This document shows, piece after piece, positions 10,950 to 22,546 of a DNA stretch of 64,000 nucleotides (positions are counted from its first letter, which is position 1; each line of letters starts with the position of its first letter). Source of the stretch: Cycas panzhihuaensis (lineage: Eukaryota; Cycadophyta); assembly GCA_023213395.1 (NCBI GenBank), contig CM041465.1:31751741-31815740 (forward strand), read 5' to 3'. The position numbers and the translations under genes were made by a program. The notes beneath the pieces were generated by a model. It saw only the letters and a list, made by a program, of their open reading frames with translations. It was not told the origin of the DNA and searched no databases.

Positions 10950-11444
10950 TGTAACATTCCTAAAATAAAAAGAGAAGTCAATTTTATATGGAGAAATTAT
11001 TATGGTGAAGTTGGTTTTTTGAAGAATTAGAAGAAGAATCATTTATTTTATTCTATTATGAAGTCATTTTTTTGGAGGGAAAATTAAGAAGCTGGTTATA
11101 AATAAAGAGGCCACCCTCATTTAAAAATCATCTTGTAGAAAATTTTGTTGTGAAGGGATAATGGCTTTGTGCCATTTAGGCCTCGTGCCTGTTAGAGGGT
11201 CGCTCTCTCCTCGAAGAGGGTTCATCAATTATGTTGGATATTTTGTATCAGGCATTATTGTTCAATTAATATCATTATTTGTTTTTTATCTAAGCTACTG
11301 TTATTTCTATTGATTCATATTTATAAAGATTATCTGCTGTAAATATATGAAATCCATTTTGAATGTATTGTGGTATGCCTTGAATACTATTATTACCTAT
11401 TGGAAATATAGCTTCTGTCTACTGTATTGTTTTGGCCCACTACA
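10950..11444 (+). repeat. RLX-1 5' LTR
   Basis: 495 bp, TGTAACATTCC to CCCACTACA. The start TGTAACATTCC matches that of Gypsy-L, which hints at a gypsy origin. It pairs with 22045-22541. Confidence 0.92.
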
Positions 11445-12912
11445 ACTAGTATCAGAGTTGCGTGCAAGGCGAATTTGGGGTTGAAATAGAAAATAAAAAC
11501 CCTACCAAATCAAAGCTGCGTGAAAGGGAAATCTAAAGGTTTCAAACAGAAAATCAGAGCCAACTATTGATTGAGACTATTATCCATCAAGCCACCAAAT
11601 TGACCATCAGAATCTGAGCCATGTTTTTAGCCCTAATGTAGTGTTGGCAGGCAATTGAGCCAATGGGTATTGACTTGTAAGTTGACTATATGAATTTTGG
11701 TGGCATGTCCTACATTATTGATTTGTACTCCTTGACTGTTTGTGAATTGAGCTTGTTGTTTCTAAAGGTCCGTCTACGAGGAGATCAAGACGATTCTGAA
11801 ACCCTAGCCTACAAGTGTGGTTGTTCCATGGAGATCCATTTGTGGAGTATACAAGTAAATTTGGAGTGTTGTTCTGCCTTTGCTTTCAACCGCACCATTA
11901 AGAGCCTAGTCAGTGTCAACTAACTTCCCGTTTATATTTTGTAGACTTGTCGAATTAGTGGAGGCTTGACCTGTCCATCATCAAGGGCATTGCTACTATC
12001 ATCTGCGTGTAGTAGAGTAGGCCGAGAAGAAAACCAGATGGTAGGGACATATGCCAGTCTAGCAATCCAAAGGAGGTTCAAGCAAAATTTGGTCTGACCG
12101 AGGAGCGAACATTAATCATCTCTCTGGTTCGACCAAAGTAACAGTTCTGTATTCTGGGCGAATGTAATTAGCCAGTGGGGTACAAAATTGACCGATACGC
12201 ACCACACAAAGCAAAGAAAAATGAACCATCGTAGAGGCGGAACCCCGTAAGGAGAAGAATGAGCCCTGGCAAAGAAGAAATAACAAGCGAAACCCTAGAT
12301 CGGAGGCAATGATCTAATGGTCTCGACGGTCATCATCCTCTGCAAATATTGTAGCTATAGGAGTGGCATCAAAGTGCACTATAAAATGAGTGGAAAAGGA
12401 CAAGCAACCACAAACAGGCATATTCCAATGGCGCACCCCACATAGTCACATTGTAAGAACAAGACCATCAGACCCCAGCTAAATTTTGAGCGGAAGAGAT
12501 GAAGTTCATTCCTGTGATCTAGTCTGTGATCCTGCGACTTACGGATATATTTTTTTCAAAAACTCGCTTCAATCAAATCATATTGGATGTAGGTTGAGGT
12601 CTGTTAGCTATCTACAATAGCGCTCAGTCACATAGGGCAGCCATTTATGACCCAAGGTTAAATCAATAAAGGGCTAATAATTTTTATTTATTTTTTCAGT
12701 TTTGTTCTTTAAAGAGGGTACCTAAACGTTTTCGTCCATAACTCTTGTTACAGTGATCAGATTGCAATGTCGTCTGAGTCATTAGATTCCTAGTTTAGAG
12801 ATGATTGTTATTTGATAGTTTTGACCAGCAGAGCGTATAAATTTCTATCATTAAAGTCACAGTCTTTATTGATAAAGAGACAGTTGAGAGCAGTATTTTT
12901 AGACCGAGAAAG
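11445..12912 (+). other. RLX-1 leader with decayed PBS
   Basis: TAGTATCAGAGTTG at 11447-11460 is a two- to three-base-decayed iMet PBS. The rest (1.4 kb) has many stops in all frames. A 77-codon frame at 11690-11923 shows no family features and I treat it as chance. Confidence 0.6.
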
Positions 12913-13554
12913 ATGTTTGACCTTTTTGAACCCAATGAAGGTATTGATGTAAGAGAATGGGTAGAATGGGTTGAAGCTCAAAATCAATTCACAAGGAGTA
13001 CAAAAATTGACAATTACGGCATAGACTTAGAATTGTTCTTGGAAGAAAAAGCTTCTAATTGGTTCAATAATTAGTCCAACCAATCAAAAGGATGCACCAA
13101 TTGGTTTTGGTTTCGACGTGCATTCATCAAAACATTTGGACAAACCCATGAGCAAGGTGAGGGTACCAAAGCATTAAAGCGACCAGACGAAGGGGCAAAA
13201 GTAGAAGAAGAAGGAGAAAAAGCAAAGAATTTGCAAGAGCTAAAACAAAAACTAGTCTAGAGGGAACAACATGACTACATAGAAGGCTCGAAGCAAGCTC
13301 GGGCGATGGAAGAATCTCAAGTCAATATCAAAGAAGAAATTCAAAGTGAAGTTACACAAGGCCAACACGAAGACAACGACGAACAAGTGAAGGAACGACT
13401 AGATTTTGAAGAAGAATCACAAAAACCTTCATGCAAGGTACTCATTGATCCTATGTTGCACATGCACATTTCTTTTGGTAGCATTATTTTTTCCTCTCTC
13501 TTTTCCTCGCTCAGTAGCTATAGCAAAATTTTATTTTCCAAATCTCGTAGTTAA
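12913..13554 (+). pseudogene. gag: RLX-1 gag-like protein, two internal stops
   Basis: ATG at 12913; one frame runs to 13554 (about 213 codons) interrupted by TAG near 13072 and 13258. The N terminus has FEPNEG and a WVEWVEAQNQF block, then WFNN and NWFWFRRAF, the spaced-tryptophan pattern of gypsy capsids. The middle and C-terminal parts are very acidic and Glu/Gln-rich with coiled-coil character. There is no zinc knuckle. I infer a capsid-like protein; the match is to the pattern and not to a named family. Confidence 0.6.
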
Positions 13555-13623
13555 CCATAATCATAATCTCCTTAACTCTAGTTCTTTCGTAGGTCAAATA
13601 CCAATTCCTCTTTGTAACCCTAG

Positions 13624-14178
13624 TGTTAAACCTTATGTTTACATGTTAAGTATGTACTTTATTCACTTTATTCTTTCATTTATTATTTGTACTTTATTGG
13701 GTGACTTATCACTTAAGTGATAAAGTGCACACCCACATTCCTCCTAGTGACATAACATTGTAACTAAAGGGTCAAATGGACTCTCATGCATCTTTGTTCA
13801 CTTGAGAGCCCAAAAGGACACATGTCCTTCATGCATGACATGCAAGACATGCATTGCATGTAGCTTGGATGTTTGTCACTTATCAAACATCCAACATCGT
13901 TAGGTAACCTCAGTTTCTCTATATATTGAGACCTCTCCTCATGTCTCACATGTAGAGTTGGAGTGTAATGTTATGCTATCAGTTTGCTAATCAACTGGTA
14001 TTCCTTTGGAGTAGGACTAATTCCTTCTCCTCATACTTTGGTATCATCTTGCTCCTTTGATCTTGGTCTTGCTTATCTTTTAGTTTTGATTTTATGCTTT
14101 CTAGAACTAGAGTGAACTATCTTCATGATCTTGGATATTATTGGTCTTAGGCATTTTTATCCTTTGGCATTCTCAACA
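13624..14178 (+). repeat. Copia-2 5' LTR
   Basis: 555 bp, TGTTAAACC to TCTCAACA. It contains the perfect 18-bp palindrome TTATCACTTAAGTGATAA (13706-13723), short CATGACATGCA-type repeats (13833-13862) and a TATA box CTCTATATATTGAG (13917-13930). Confidence 0.95.
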
Positions 14179-14180
14179 TT

Positions 14181-14192
14181 TGGTATCAGAGC
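14181..14192 (+). other. Copia-2 primer binding site
   Basis: TGGTATCAGAGC two bases after the LTR; complementary to initiator Met tRNA. Confidence 0.95.
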
Positions 14193-14272
14193 TAGAGGAG
14201 ACTAGTTCCCTCTGTTCTAAATTTCTTCTTCAAGGGAGACTTAGAGTGGGTTTTACAAACCCTTGGTGACAA

Positions 14273-14289
14273 CCTTCGCTCTTCGAAGG
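14273..14289 (+). promoter_or_regulatory. Conserved post-PBS hairpin, Copia-2
   Basis: CCTTCG, loop CTCTT, CGAAGG, 80 bases after the PBS within GGTGACAA...CGATCCAAGG. It is identical in stem and loop to Copia-5 and identical in stem to Copia-1. Confidence 0.55.
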
Positions 14290-16272
14290 CGATCCAAGGC
14301 TTGTTTAAGCTCACCAGTACAGATCAAAACTTTTCTGGAGTATTCTAAAGGCTAGAGCTCATTATACACTGATCTGAAATATTTTTCACACCTTCATCAA
14401 AGATTTTGGGTTGGTTTACTCACATTTTCTTGCATTTTTTTCACTAAAAATTGGACTTTTCAGCTAGTTCTTCTTGCAGATCAGAGTGTTGGAGTATGAA
14501 GATGGTGTTTAAACGTCATTGACTGAATTTATCTCAAGCTACAGACTTCCTACAGGTTGTGATTTAGTTATGGGCAGTTTTCAACCCTCAAACCCCACTT
14601 GGAGAATTCAAAAATGCTCATGCACTGCTGCTGAAGTGTCCTGCTCTTTTGGAAACTTCTGCACACTCCTTAGTGGGCCCCACGGACAGTTCTCAAAGAA
14701 GAAACGAGGTTTAAAGCCGTTGTACAACTGATTTCACCTCTCTCCAACCGTGCGCCTAGTTTTAGACTCATTCTGTTCATTCTCTTTCCACAGGCTATGA
14801 AATGTGCTCAAATCAGAGATGTACCTCCGTACTGGCTATGCGACCCTACCCTTCAAATTTCATCACGATCCGTTGAGTATCCATTGAGATTAGGCGTCCT
14901 GCGTGATTCAGAAGTCGCCCGAGCAGCCGCCATCATTTCTATTTTTCAATTTTTTGAAATATTTCAAAAGAGACTTTGACAATCGAACTTTAGTTTATAA
15001 TTTTAAGAATATTCTTTTCGAATATTCTCTTTTACGTAAACTTTATTTACTCTAAAGTTTCATATTAAGTCACTTTAAATCACTAAAAATTCACTTTTTA
15101 AGCCAATTTCAGTTCTTTTTCAGTTTTTTTTCCAGTTTCTTGACATCATTAATCTTGTTTTTATGTCAAAAGACTAAATCAAGTATTGTTTTTGTGATTT
15201 TTCACATTAAAAAAGTGGAATTTTTTCCTTTTTTTCCTTTTTTATTAAAGGCACCTTGCATGGTGACCATTAGCTTAAATTTTTGTAAGGAAAAAAAATC
15301 ATCTTTTTTCAGTTTTTGAAATCAAAAAATCTTCTTTTATACTTAGTGAGATCATTAAATTGCTGATACTAAGTCATTTTTTCATCATTGAAGATTAAAA
15401 ATACTCGTTTTAAAGTATTTATTAAGGCTCCTTGCATAGTGTCCTTGTTACTCAAAGTTTCAAAAAAAAAAAAAAGAATTTCAGCCTTTGTTTTTGGCAT
15501 TCCAAGTTTTATTTAACACTTATTTCATGTTGTACAAATGTTAAAAGGCCTTGTTAAAGTGATTTTAAAATGTTGATAACTTTGTCAAAGTGATATTTAT
15601 CACTATCTCAACACTTTTTTTAAAGCATCTTGTATGGTGACCTATTGCCCTTAGTCACAAAAAAGGGCTCAAGAACACTTAATAAAATCACTTTATTTTG
15701 TTGATCGTTGGGACTATTTTAAAGTCCCAACACTCGATGCTTGGTGTCTTCATTTGGCAAGTGGTCTTCTTCTCTTCATCTTGAGCATTAAAAGGAACCC
15801 ACTTGTACTTCTTATCACAAGGTTTTGCTTTCCTTCATTAAGTACTTAGCATTTTTTCAAGTGCTTACTTTCTCAAAATTTCTCATTGTACTCAAGTTTA
15901 GTTTTACTTAGATTTGTATAGCACTATTTCACTTCACAAAATGCTCTTGTAACAAGAATTCTAAGTGTTCATTTGATGTACTAGTTTGCTTCTTTTGAAG
16001 CTCTTTCATTGTAAAGCTTAATCAAGCATCTTTCATAAGTACATCATCCAAGTAAAATAAATTCTAAGTCCACTTTAATCTTCTAAAAAGTGACTTTAAA
16101 ATCTTGTTAGAGAGGCCCGAAAAATGTTCAAACCTTGCCTCTAAAATAACTTTAAACTTGGTGCATTCCATAAGGGACCAACCGACCATACAGTCAGTGC
16201 ACGACAATTAAGGTTGCTTGAAGGAAATGAGGTTTGAAAAGGGTGTTATTGGAGTTGTGAATCCTAGGGAAA

Positions 16273-16430
16273 GCATGGTACGTCCATGCAGATCAACTCT
16301 ACCTGCCTTGTCCTAGATTTAGCTTGGTCAATTGTTGGATCTCTTCTATAGATCAGGGTTGGACCAACTCTTTTGCCTAGTCCTCCATCCCTCATCACTC
16401 CATTCAGTTGTTGGATCTTCTAGTAAGATC
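16273..16430 (+). promoter_or_regulatory. Pre-gag hairpin cluster, Copia-2
   Basis: GCATGG-TACGT-CCATGC at 16273-16289 and GATCTT-CTAGT-AAGATC at 16414-16430 are perfect 6-bp stems with five-base loops. A related unit GATCT-CTTCTAT-AGATC lies at about 16338-16354, so TTGTTGGATCT...AGATCAGG appears twice, 76 bases apart. Copia-5 keeps the first two exactly. Function is unknown; an RNA role in translation or packaging is possible. Confidence 0.5.
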
Positions 16431-16539
16431 AGGACTATTGGTTTTGTTAGAAGGTGGAACCTAAGCGACGAAAGCATTGAGTTTCCAAGTCATCTGCTAG
16501 CTTCAAGCTCTTTACAACTAAAACACAGCTGCTTTAAGC

Positions 16540-17344
16540 ATGCTTAATGCATGCACAATCAAAGTTGATAGGTCAAGAGAATTATCAAGATTAGAAGAGG
16601 CAAACACAAAACCTCTTAAAGATGAATGAACTTTGGGGCTATGTTTCTGGTAGAATTCCTTTATCTGTACCTATGGAGATTGATGGTGGTGTTGTTGCTC
16701 CTGATGTTGATTATATTGCTACTTGGGAGGCCAAGGATGAAATAGCCTTGGCATTTTTACATATGGTTATTGATGTGAATGTTGATCAAAACATTTCAAA
16801 TGATGAAACATCTAAGGAAGCTTGGGACATTTTGTCCTCTTTGTATGAAAGGCGAGATGAAGCTCGCATATTGTTGGTGAAAGCAAAACTTTATTCTATA
16901 AAGTATGTAAAGCCTATGTCGGCATTTTTTGCTTCTATTAAAGAAATTTGTAATGAATTGAATACTTTAGGCAAACCTGCTTCTAGGGATGAGCTGGTAA
17001 CAACCACCATTCGAGCTTTGCCTAAAGATTTCAATGGTTTCATTTCATCTGTCACACGAGATGGCTCTCTTTCTAGCATGTCCTTCAATCAACTTGAGAG
17101 TTTATTACTTCAAGAGAAGCAAATTTATGAGAAAGAAAATGATGATGGTGCATCTACTTCAGGAGCTTTCACGGCCAAGTTGAAGGCCAAGCAAACTCCC
17201 AAACCTTCACTTACAAAACAGTTTGGGAATATGAACATTGGCACCTCAAAAGTCAATGTCATTTGTCATTATTATGGCAAGGTTGGCCACATAGCTCTTG
17301 GTTGTCGAACGAAGAAAGTTGACCTTCAGCGTACATATCAGTAG
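16540..17344 (+). pseudogene. gag: Copia-2 gag, broken
   Basis: ATG at 16540 in the same place as the Copia-5 start, but frameshifted after about ten codons. The main frame (16622-17344) has the UBN2-type blocks GYVSGRIP, EAWDILSSLYERRDEARIL, LPKDFNGFIS and LLLQEKQIYE. The zinc knuckle reads CHYYGKVGHIALGC, with the second Cys replaced by Tyr. A Gln-rich stretch with stops follows (17330-17450). Confidence 0.88.
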
Positions 17345-17559
17345 CAGCCACATCAGCAAAATCAGAGGCAACAATAGCCTTGTCAACAGTTCCAAAGAAT
17401 AACGGTTAGCGGTGAGCGATAGAGTTTCAAAGAATGAAGCAAAGACATCCCCTCGACTAAATTGAGGTACATATTGAGGAGGTCACAGAGAAAGGAGGAG
17501 TTTCAGAGGTGGCAATCAACGCCACACAAATCAGTTTGCAGAAGAGGATAAGCTACTTT

Positions 17560-18180
17560 GTGCTTATCACACTTTAGATGTTGATCAAACTTGGATCATC
17601 GACTTAGGGGCATCACGTCACATGACTAGAAATGAAGAACTTCTTTATGACATAAAAGAAGGAAATGGTAAATCAGTAACTTTTGGCAACAATGAATCAA
17701 TGCAGATTTCTGGTATAGGCAAAGTTGCCTCATTTCATTCTTCATCAAATCCTTCTTCAACATTTCCCAATGGTGATGCCTACTACATTCCTTCCATGGA
17801 GAAGAGTTTGTTATCTGTTGGCCAATTGAACAAGTAACAGATGAGCATTTTGTTTAAAAATGGGAAATGTGTCATCAGTGGCAAGCATGATCAGGTTGTA
17901 GCCATTGGTCATGAAGACCATGGCCTTTATAAGTTGGATGCAAATAACATAACTCTTGATTCTACTTACTCTATCACGCAATCATCAACAAAGATGTAAC
18001 TTTGGCATCATCGTCTAGGCCACTTAACTTTAGACAACATGAAGTTGATGATAAACAAGAACATGGTGCATGGACTTCCAAAGTTGTATGGTTCAAAATA
18101 CCTTTATAAAGCTTGTATAATCGGGGCACAACATAGATTGCCTTTCCCTAAAGACAAAGCATGGCAAGCATCATATCCTT
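17560..18180 (+). pseudogene. pol: Copia-2 protease and pre-integrase domain
   Basis: The protease site is WIIDLGASRHM (DSGAT changed to DLGAS), ending LLSVGQLNK and a TAA in place of a Gln codon at 17837. After more stops, WHHRLGHL and the C-x2-C part (CIIGAQHRLPFPKDKAW) mark the HHCC domain before integrase. Confidence 0.85.
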
Positions 18181-18780
18181 TGCAGTTGATACATTCTGAT
18201 TTATGTGGACCTATGTCCACAACATCTTTTGGAAGAGCATTGTACTACATCTCTTTCATAGATGATTTCTCTCATAAAGTTTGGGTTTACTTCCTCAAGC
18301 AGAAGTCTAAAGCATTCTAGAAGTTCAAGGAATTCAAACTTGAAGTAGAGAATGAATTTGGCTATACAATCGAAATTCTAAGGTCAGATAATGGAGGTGA
18401 ATTCACTTCAAAAGAATTCACTCAATTCTGCAAGGATAACGACATTCGGAGATAGCTCACTATTCCTCATACTCCTCAACAAAACAGAGTCTCCAAACGT
18501 ATGAATAGAACTTTGGCAAAGAAAGACAAAGCTATGATGCATGCAAAAGGACTCACACGAGCATATTGGGAAGAAGCATTCCACACAGCCGATTATGTGA
18601 CAAATCGGAGTCCTACTTCAACAGTCACCGACATCGCACCGAAAGAAGCTTGGTTTGGCAAAAAGCCTACCGTCAATCACTTAAGGACATTTGGGTGCAC
18701 TGCATACATGCACATCCCCAATCAGCAAACATAGTCTAAAATGCATCTTTGTAGGCTATGCCACTCATAATAAAGCTTAC
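18181..18780 (+). pseudogene. pol: Copia-2 integrase core, catalytic Glu changed to Lys
   Basis: HSDLCGP and SDNGGEF keep both aspartates, but the third residue block reads VSKRMNRT where relatives have VSERMNRT, so Glu is Lys. Stops lie near 18320 and 18456. The C-terminal GCTAYMHIPNQQ and FVGYATHNKAYK blocks follow, with a TAG and a small deletion near 18730. Confidence 0.88.
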
Positions 18781-20055
18781 AAGCTGTATGATCCTATTGG
18801 AAAGAAAATGCATCTCTTAAAAGATGTAATATTTGCTGAATAATAACATAAGAAGTTGGATTATGCATCCATCCAACCTCCTCTGGATAAAGGCAAAAAA
18901 GAGTGCTAAGGCTTTCCTTCTCTCTCAATCTTCCACATCATGTACATCATCTGCACCAATTGGACCGTCTACATCATCAGATACTACTCCACTTGATCCT
19001 AGCACATCTTCTTTTGATCCATCACTCAGACTAGAAGACATTGAAGTTCAAGTCACATCAGTTAAAAATTTGCCAAAATGGTTTACACAAACTGTTCAAG
19101 ACGACCAAATTATTGAAGGAAAGTGTCCATCAAAATATAGGCAGCAAACTAATTATGCACTTATGGCTGATGTGCTTTGTGTTGATGAGCCCTCCACCTT
19201 TGAGGAGGCATCTCAAAATGACAATTGGAAAGCTGCTATGGATGAAAAAATCCATTCTATTGAAAAGAATGGAACATGGGATTTGGTAGAATTGCCTAAG
19301 CATAAATAGGCAATCAGTTGCAAATGGGTCTACAAGACCAAATTCCATTCTGATGGTACACTTAAGCGCCAAGAGGCCCGACTTGTTACAAAAGGCTTCA
19401 AACAAAAAGAAGGCATTAACTATGAGGAGACTTTTGTACCTGTTGCCAATATGAACACCATCAGACTTATATTGGCCTTAGCTACTCAATGCAAATGGCT
19501 AGCTTATCAGATAAACGTGAAGAGTGCCTTTCTCAATGGTGATCTTCAGGAGGATGTATATTTAGAGCAACCTCTTGGTTACAAAGTACAAGGCAAGGAG
19601 CACTTGGTTTATCACCTAAAAAAGGCTTTGTATGGCTTAAAACAAGCTCCTTGCACATGGTACTTAAAAATCAATGATTATTTTTTCAGACATAGTTATC
19701 ATCGATCCACATCAGACCCTAACTTGTACATCAAAGTTGGGAAAGACCACGCTATCTTTATTGTCTTGTATGTTGATGATTTACTGGCAATGACACTAAT
19801 AAGATGATACAGATTCTCCAGGACGATTTGAAGAGAAGTTTCGAGATGACAGATCTTGGACTTCTACATTATTTTCTAGGCTTTGAGGTATGGCAACAGC
19901 CAAGCTGTATCTTCATATCCCAAGCAAAATATTCTTGGGACATTTTGCGTGATTCGGGATGCACGATCGCAAACCAAAGACCAACGCCTATGGAGAATGG
20001 AACAAAGCTTACTCTTAATGAGGAAGTTGAACCTACAGATCCCACTCTTTATTGA
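18781..20055 (+). pseudogene. pol: Copia-2 linker and reverse transcriptase
   Basis: The Ser/Thr/Pro-rich linker (18900-19080) is followed by FEEASQNDNWKAAMDE, CKWVYKTKFHSDGT, NVKSAFLNGDL, LKKALYGLKQAPCTWY and LYVDDLL. A short deletion right after YVDD shifts the frame at about 19790-19800. The rest (MTDLGLLHYFLGFEVWQQ) continues to a TGA at 20053 that replaces an Arg codon. Confidence 0.9.
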
Positions 20056-20058
20056 CAA

Positions 20059-20720
20059 TTGATTGGTAGTCTCATTTATCTCACCAACACTCGACCGGAT
20101 ATTTCATTTGCAATTGGGATTTGTTCCAGATACATGTCTCAACTCAATCAAAAACATTGGAATGCAGCAAAATGCATACTTAAATACATCAAAGGAATCT
20201 TGCAGCATAGCCTTCAGTATGCACATAATGAGGACTTCATCTTGGAAGGGTTCTTAGATTCTGATTGGGCAGGTTGCCAAGATAGCAGGAGATCCACTTT
20301 GAGTTATTGTTTTACCCTTGGTTTAGGTGTTGTTTCATGGAGTTGCAAGAACCAACCCAATCTTACCTTGTCTTCCACTGAAGCAAAGTACAAAGCTGTT
20401 GGCAGCGTAGCTTGTGAGGCTATCTAGCTACGACGGATTCTTGGAGAGCTTGGACTTAAGCAAAATCACCCCACCAGGATATATTGTGACAATCAAAGTG
20501 TACTCAAGTTGGCCAAGAATCCAGTGTTTCATGCACGGACCAAACACATCGAGGTTCATCATCACTTCATCAGAGAGCATGTGTAGAATGGTGAGATCAA
20601 CCTCCAAAGATAGACCCACAGAGGAGCGCAATGAGATATCTTTACCAAGCCTCTTGGTAGAGAAAAATTTGTAAAATTCAGAGATGGTCTTGGTGTACGA
20701 CTTAACATTGTAAACAGTAA
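20059..20720 (+). pseudogene. pol: Copia-2 RT end and RNase H
   Basis: SLIYLTNTRPDISFAIGICSRYM is followed by [28 protein letters not shown] and a TAG at 20427. The C-terminal RNase H parts are in other frames (CDNQSVLKLAK, HHHFIREHV, FTKPLG), ending at the polypurine tract 20721-20727. Confidence 0.9.
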
Positions 20721-20727
20721 GGGGGGG

Positions 20728-21275
20728 TATTAAACCTTATGTTTACATGTTAAATATGCACTTTATTCACTTTATTCTTTCATTCATTATTTGTACTTTA
20801 TAGGGTGACTTATCATTTAAGTGATAAAGTGCACACCCACATTCCTCCTACTGACATAACATTGTAACTAAAGAGTCAAATGGACCCTCATGCATCTTTT
20901 TTCTCACTTGAGAGCCCAAAAGGATACATGCCCTTCATGCATGACATGCATTGCATGTAGCATGGATGCTTGCCACTTGTCAAAAATCCAACGTTGTTAG
21001 GTAACCTCAGTTTCTCTATATATTGAGACCTCTCCTCATGTCTCACATGTAGAGTTGGAATGTAATGTTATGCTATCAATTTGCTAATCAATTGGTATTT
21101 TTTTGGAGTAGGATTAATTCCTTCTCCTCATACTTTGGTATCATCTTGATCCTTTGATCTTGGTCTTGCTTATCTTTTAGTTTTGCTCTTATGCTTTCTA
21201 GAACTAGAGTGAACTATCTTCATGATCTTGGATATTATTGGTCTTAGGCATTCTTATCCTTTGGCCTTCTGAACA
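20728..21275 (+). repeat. Copia-2 3' LTR
   Basis: 548 bp; starts TATTAAACC (TG changed to TA) after seven G residues and ends CTGAACA before CCTAG. The LTR palindrome has one mismatch here (TTATCATTTAAGTGATAA, 20810-20827), and ten bases of the CATGACATGCA repeat are missing. Confidence 0.95.
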
Positions 21276-21280
21276 CCTAG

Positions 21281-22044
21281 TTCATCCCTTTACTTACATA
21301 CTCTTTCACCTCCTATAGACCATTCTCAACTTCAATCTATTTATCAGGTTTCATCTCTTAGCATTATCCCTTACAAAACTTCGTTTGGTTCTTCCCAAAC
21401 CCCTTCAATTCCATATTATCAATATCATTCTTTTTCGTTAAAGCTTGACTTTTGTCTAAATACCATTCCTAAAAACATACTAAAGCCTTTTTTTCATAAA
21501 GAATGTCTATCACTAATTCCCCATCCATTGTTTCCTCCCAAAAAGTGTTGTGGTCCAACAAAATCCGCACAAATTTTCATCTCCATCTATGGCATCTTCC
21601 AAAATTTATACTTTCTTCCTATACCTTCAAAGCTATGCTTCATCCCAGTTCAAAATTCCTCCTTTTCTTTTTCTTTTAAGCAATCATCAATCCATGACCC
21701 TCACGATCAATTCTTCTCACAAAGCCTTCACTTCCTTTTTCAAAATCTATCCCATCTAGAAACAAAATATGGAAATGCAAGGCAAGACCAAGACGAGACA
21801 TTTGAGATATCTCACAGGTCCCAAGATCCTTCCTATTCAGAACAAGACACAGAATGTACTTAGTTCCAGGAATAAATTTCAAAAAATTTAAGACCACTGC
21901 TAGAAAAATCCCACGGAACTTGCAAGATCAAGATAGGTCTTTATGACATACAGGATCTAGCAGGTGGTGGTTAGAAGATCAGACCAAGATACAAGCAGTT
22001 CTCGATATTTCCAGGGCGAAGTATCATTTTAAGGGGAGGGGAAT
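21281..22044 (+). other. RLX-1 3' interior and polypurine tract
   Basis: The second half of ORF2 runs to 21863, then about 180 non-coding bases, and the purine tract AAGGGGAGGGGAAT at 22031-22044 immediately before the 3' LTR. Confidence 0.7.
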
Positions 22045-22541
22045 TGTGGCATTCCTAAAATAAAAAGAGAAGAAGTCAATTTATATGGAGAAATTATTAT
22101 AGTGAACTCAGTGTTTTGAAGAATTAGAAGAAGAATTATTTACTTTATTCTATTATGAAGTCAGTTTTTGGGAGGGAAAATTAAGAAGTTGGTTATAAAT
22201 AAAGAGGCCACCCTCATTTGAAAATCATCTTAGAGAAAATTCTATTATGAAGGGATAATGGCTTCATGCCATTAGGGCCTCGTGCCTGTTGGAGGGTTGC
22301 TCTGGCCTCAAAGAGGGTTTGTCAACGCTGCTGGATATTTTGTGTCAAGCATTATTGTTTAGTTAATATCATTATTTGTTCTTTATCTAAGCTATTGTTA
22401 TTTCTATTAATTCATATTTATAAAGATTATCTGTTGTAAATATATGAAATCCATTTTGAATGTACTGTGATATGCCTTGAATACTATTATTACCTGTTGG
22501 AAATATAGCTTCTGTCTGTTGTATTATTTTGGCCCACTACA
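22045..22541 (+). repeat. RLX-1 3' LTR
   Basis: 497 bp, TGTGGCATTCC to CCCACTACA, followed by CTTAT. Roughly 9 percent different from the 5' copy by eye. Confidence 0.92.
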
Positions 22542-22546
22542 CTTAT

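Larger units (their letters stand above)
14193..16539 (+). other. Copia-2 untranslated leader, 2.35 kb
   Basis: It contains the post-PBS hairpin (14273-14289), a GC-richer block (about 14500-14930), an AT-rich block full of short AAAGTGAT/ATCACTTT words (14950-16100), and a pre-gag block (16110-16530) much more similar to Copia-5 than the AT-rich part is. The pre-gag block holds two or three small inverted repeats. No coding region with an ATG is supported. Confidence 0.8.
13624..21275 (+). mobile_element. Copia-2: full-length Ty1/copia element inside RLX-1
   Basis: LTRs 13624-14178 and 20728-21275, target duplication CCTAG on both sides (13619-13623 and 21276-21280), iMet PBS and a 7-G polypurine tract. 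The LTR family is shared with Copia-5 and Copia-6. By eye about 35 LTR differences plus a 10-bp indel, so it is not very recent. Many stops and frameshifts lie in gag-pol. Confidence 0.95.
13403..21863 (+). pseudogene. RLX-1 ORF2: F/S/P-rich open frame split by Copia-2
   Basis: A second frame, +1 relative to gag, is open from 13403 to the insertion at 13623. Removing Copia-2 and one CCTAG copy, it continues in frame from 21281 to the TAG at 21861-21863, giving about 265 codons with no stop. The first in-frame ATG is uncertain; a -1/+1 shift from gag or read-through could deliver ribosomes. Composition is rich in Phe, Ser, Pro and Ile, with an acidic, Gln/Asp/Glu-rich C terminus. I recognise no domain. 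The strand is pyrimidine-rich, which itself lowers stop frequency, so the open frame may be compositional. It overlaps the gag C terminus by about 150 bases. Confidence 0.4.
10950..22541 (+). mobile_element. RLX-1: gag-only (TR-GAG-like) LTR element carrying Copia-2
   Basis: LTRs 10950-11444 and 22045-22541 (TG...CA), target duplication CTTAC/CTTAT (10945-10949 and 22542-22546), a decayed PBS and a purine tract AAGGGGAGGGG. Without Copia-2 the interior is only about 2.9 kb and has a short gag-like frame plus a second open frame, but no protease, RT or integrase. That makes it a non-autonomous element that must borrow enzymes. The LTRs differ at roughly 45 sites by eye, so it is older than the Copia-2 inside it. 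It lies in the RT/RNase H gene of Copia-M. Confidence 0.88.

Noticed and set aside
16332-16547. Conserved 71-76 codon upstream frame in Copia-2 and Copia-5 as a gene
   Set aside because: It starts only at TTG, has no ATG, and amino-acid changes are mixed with silent ones; kept as a conserved block, not a CDS.
21676-21897. 73-codon minus-strand frame in RLX-1
   Set aside because: It is antisense to ORF2 and depends on its purine/pyrimidine bias.
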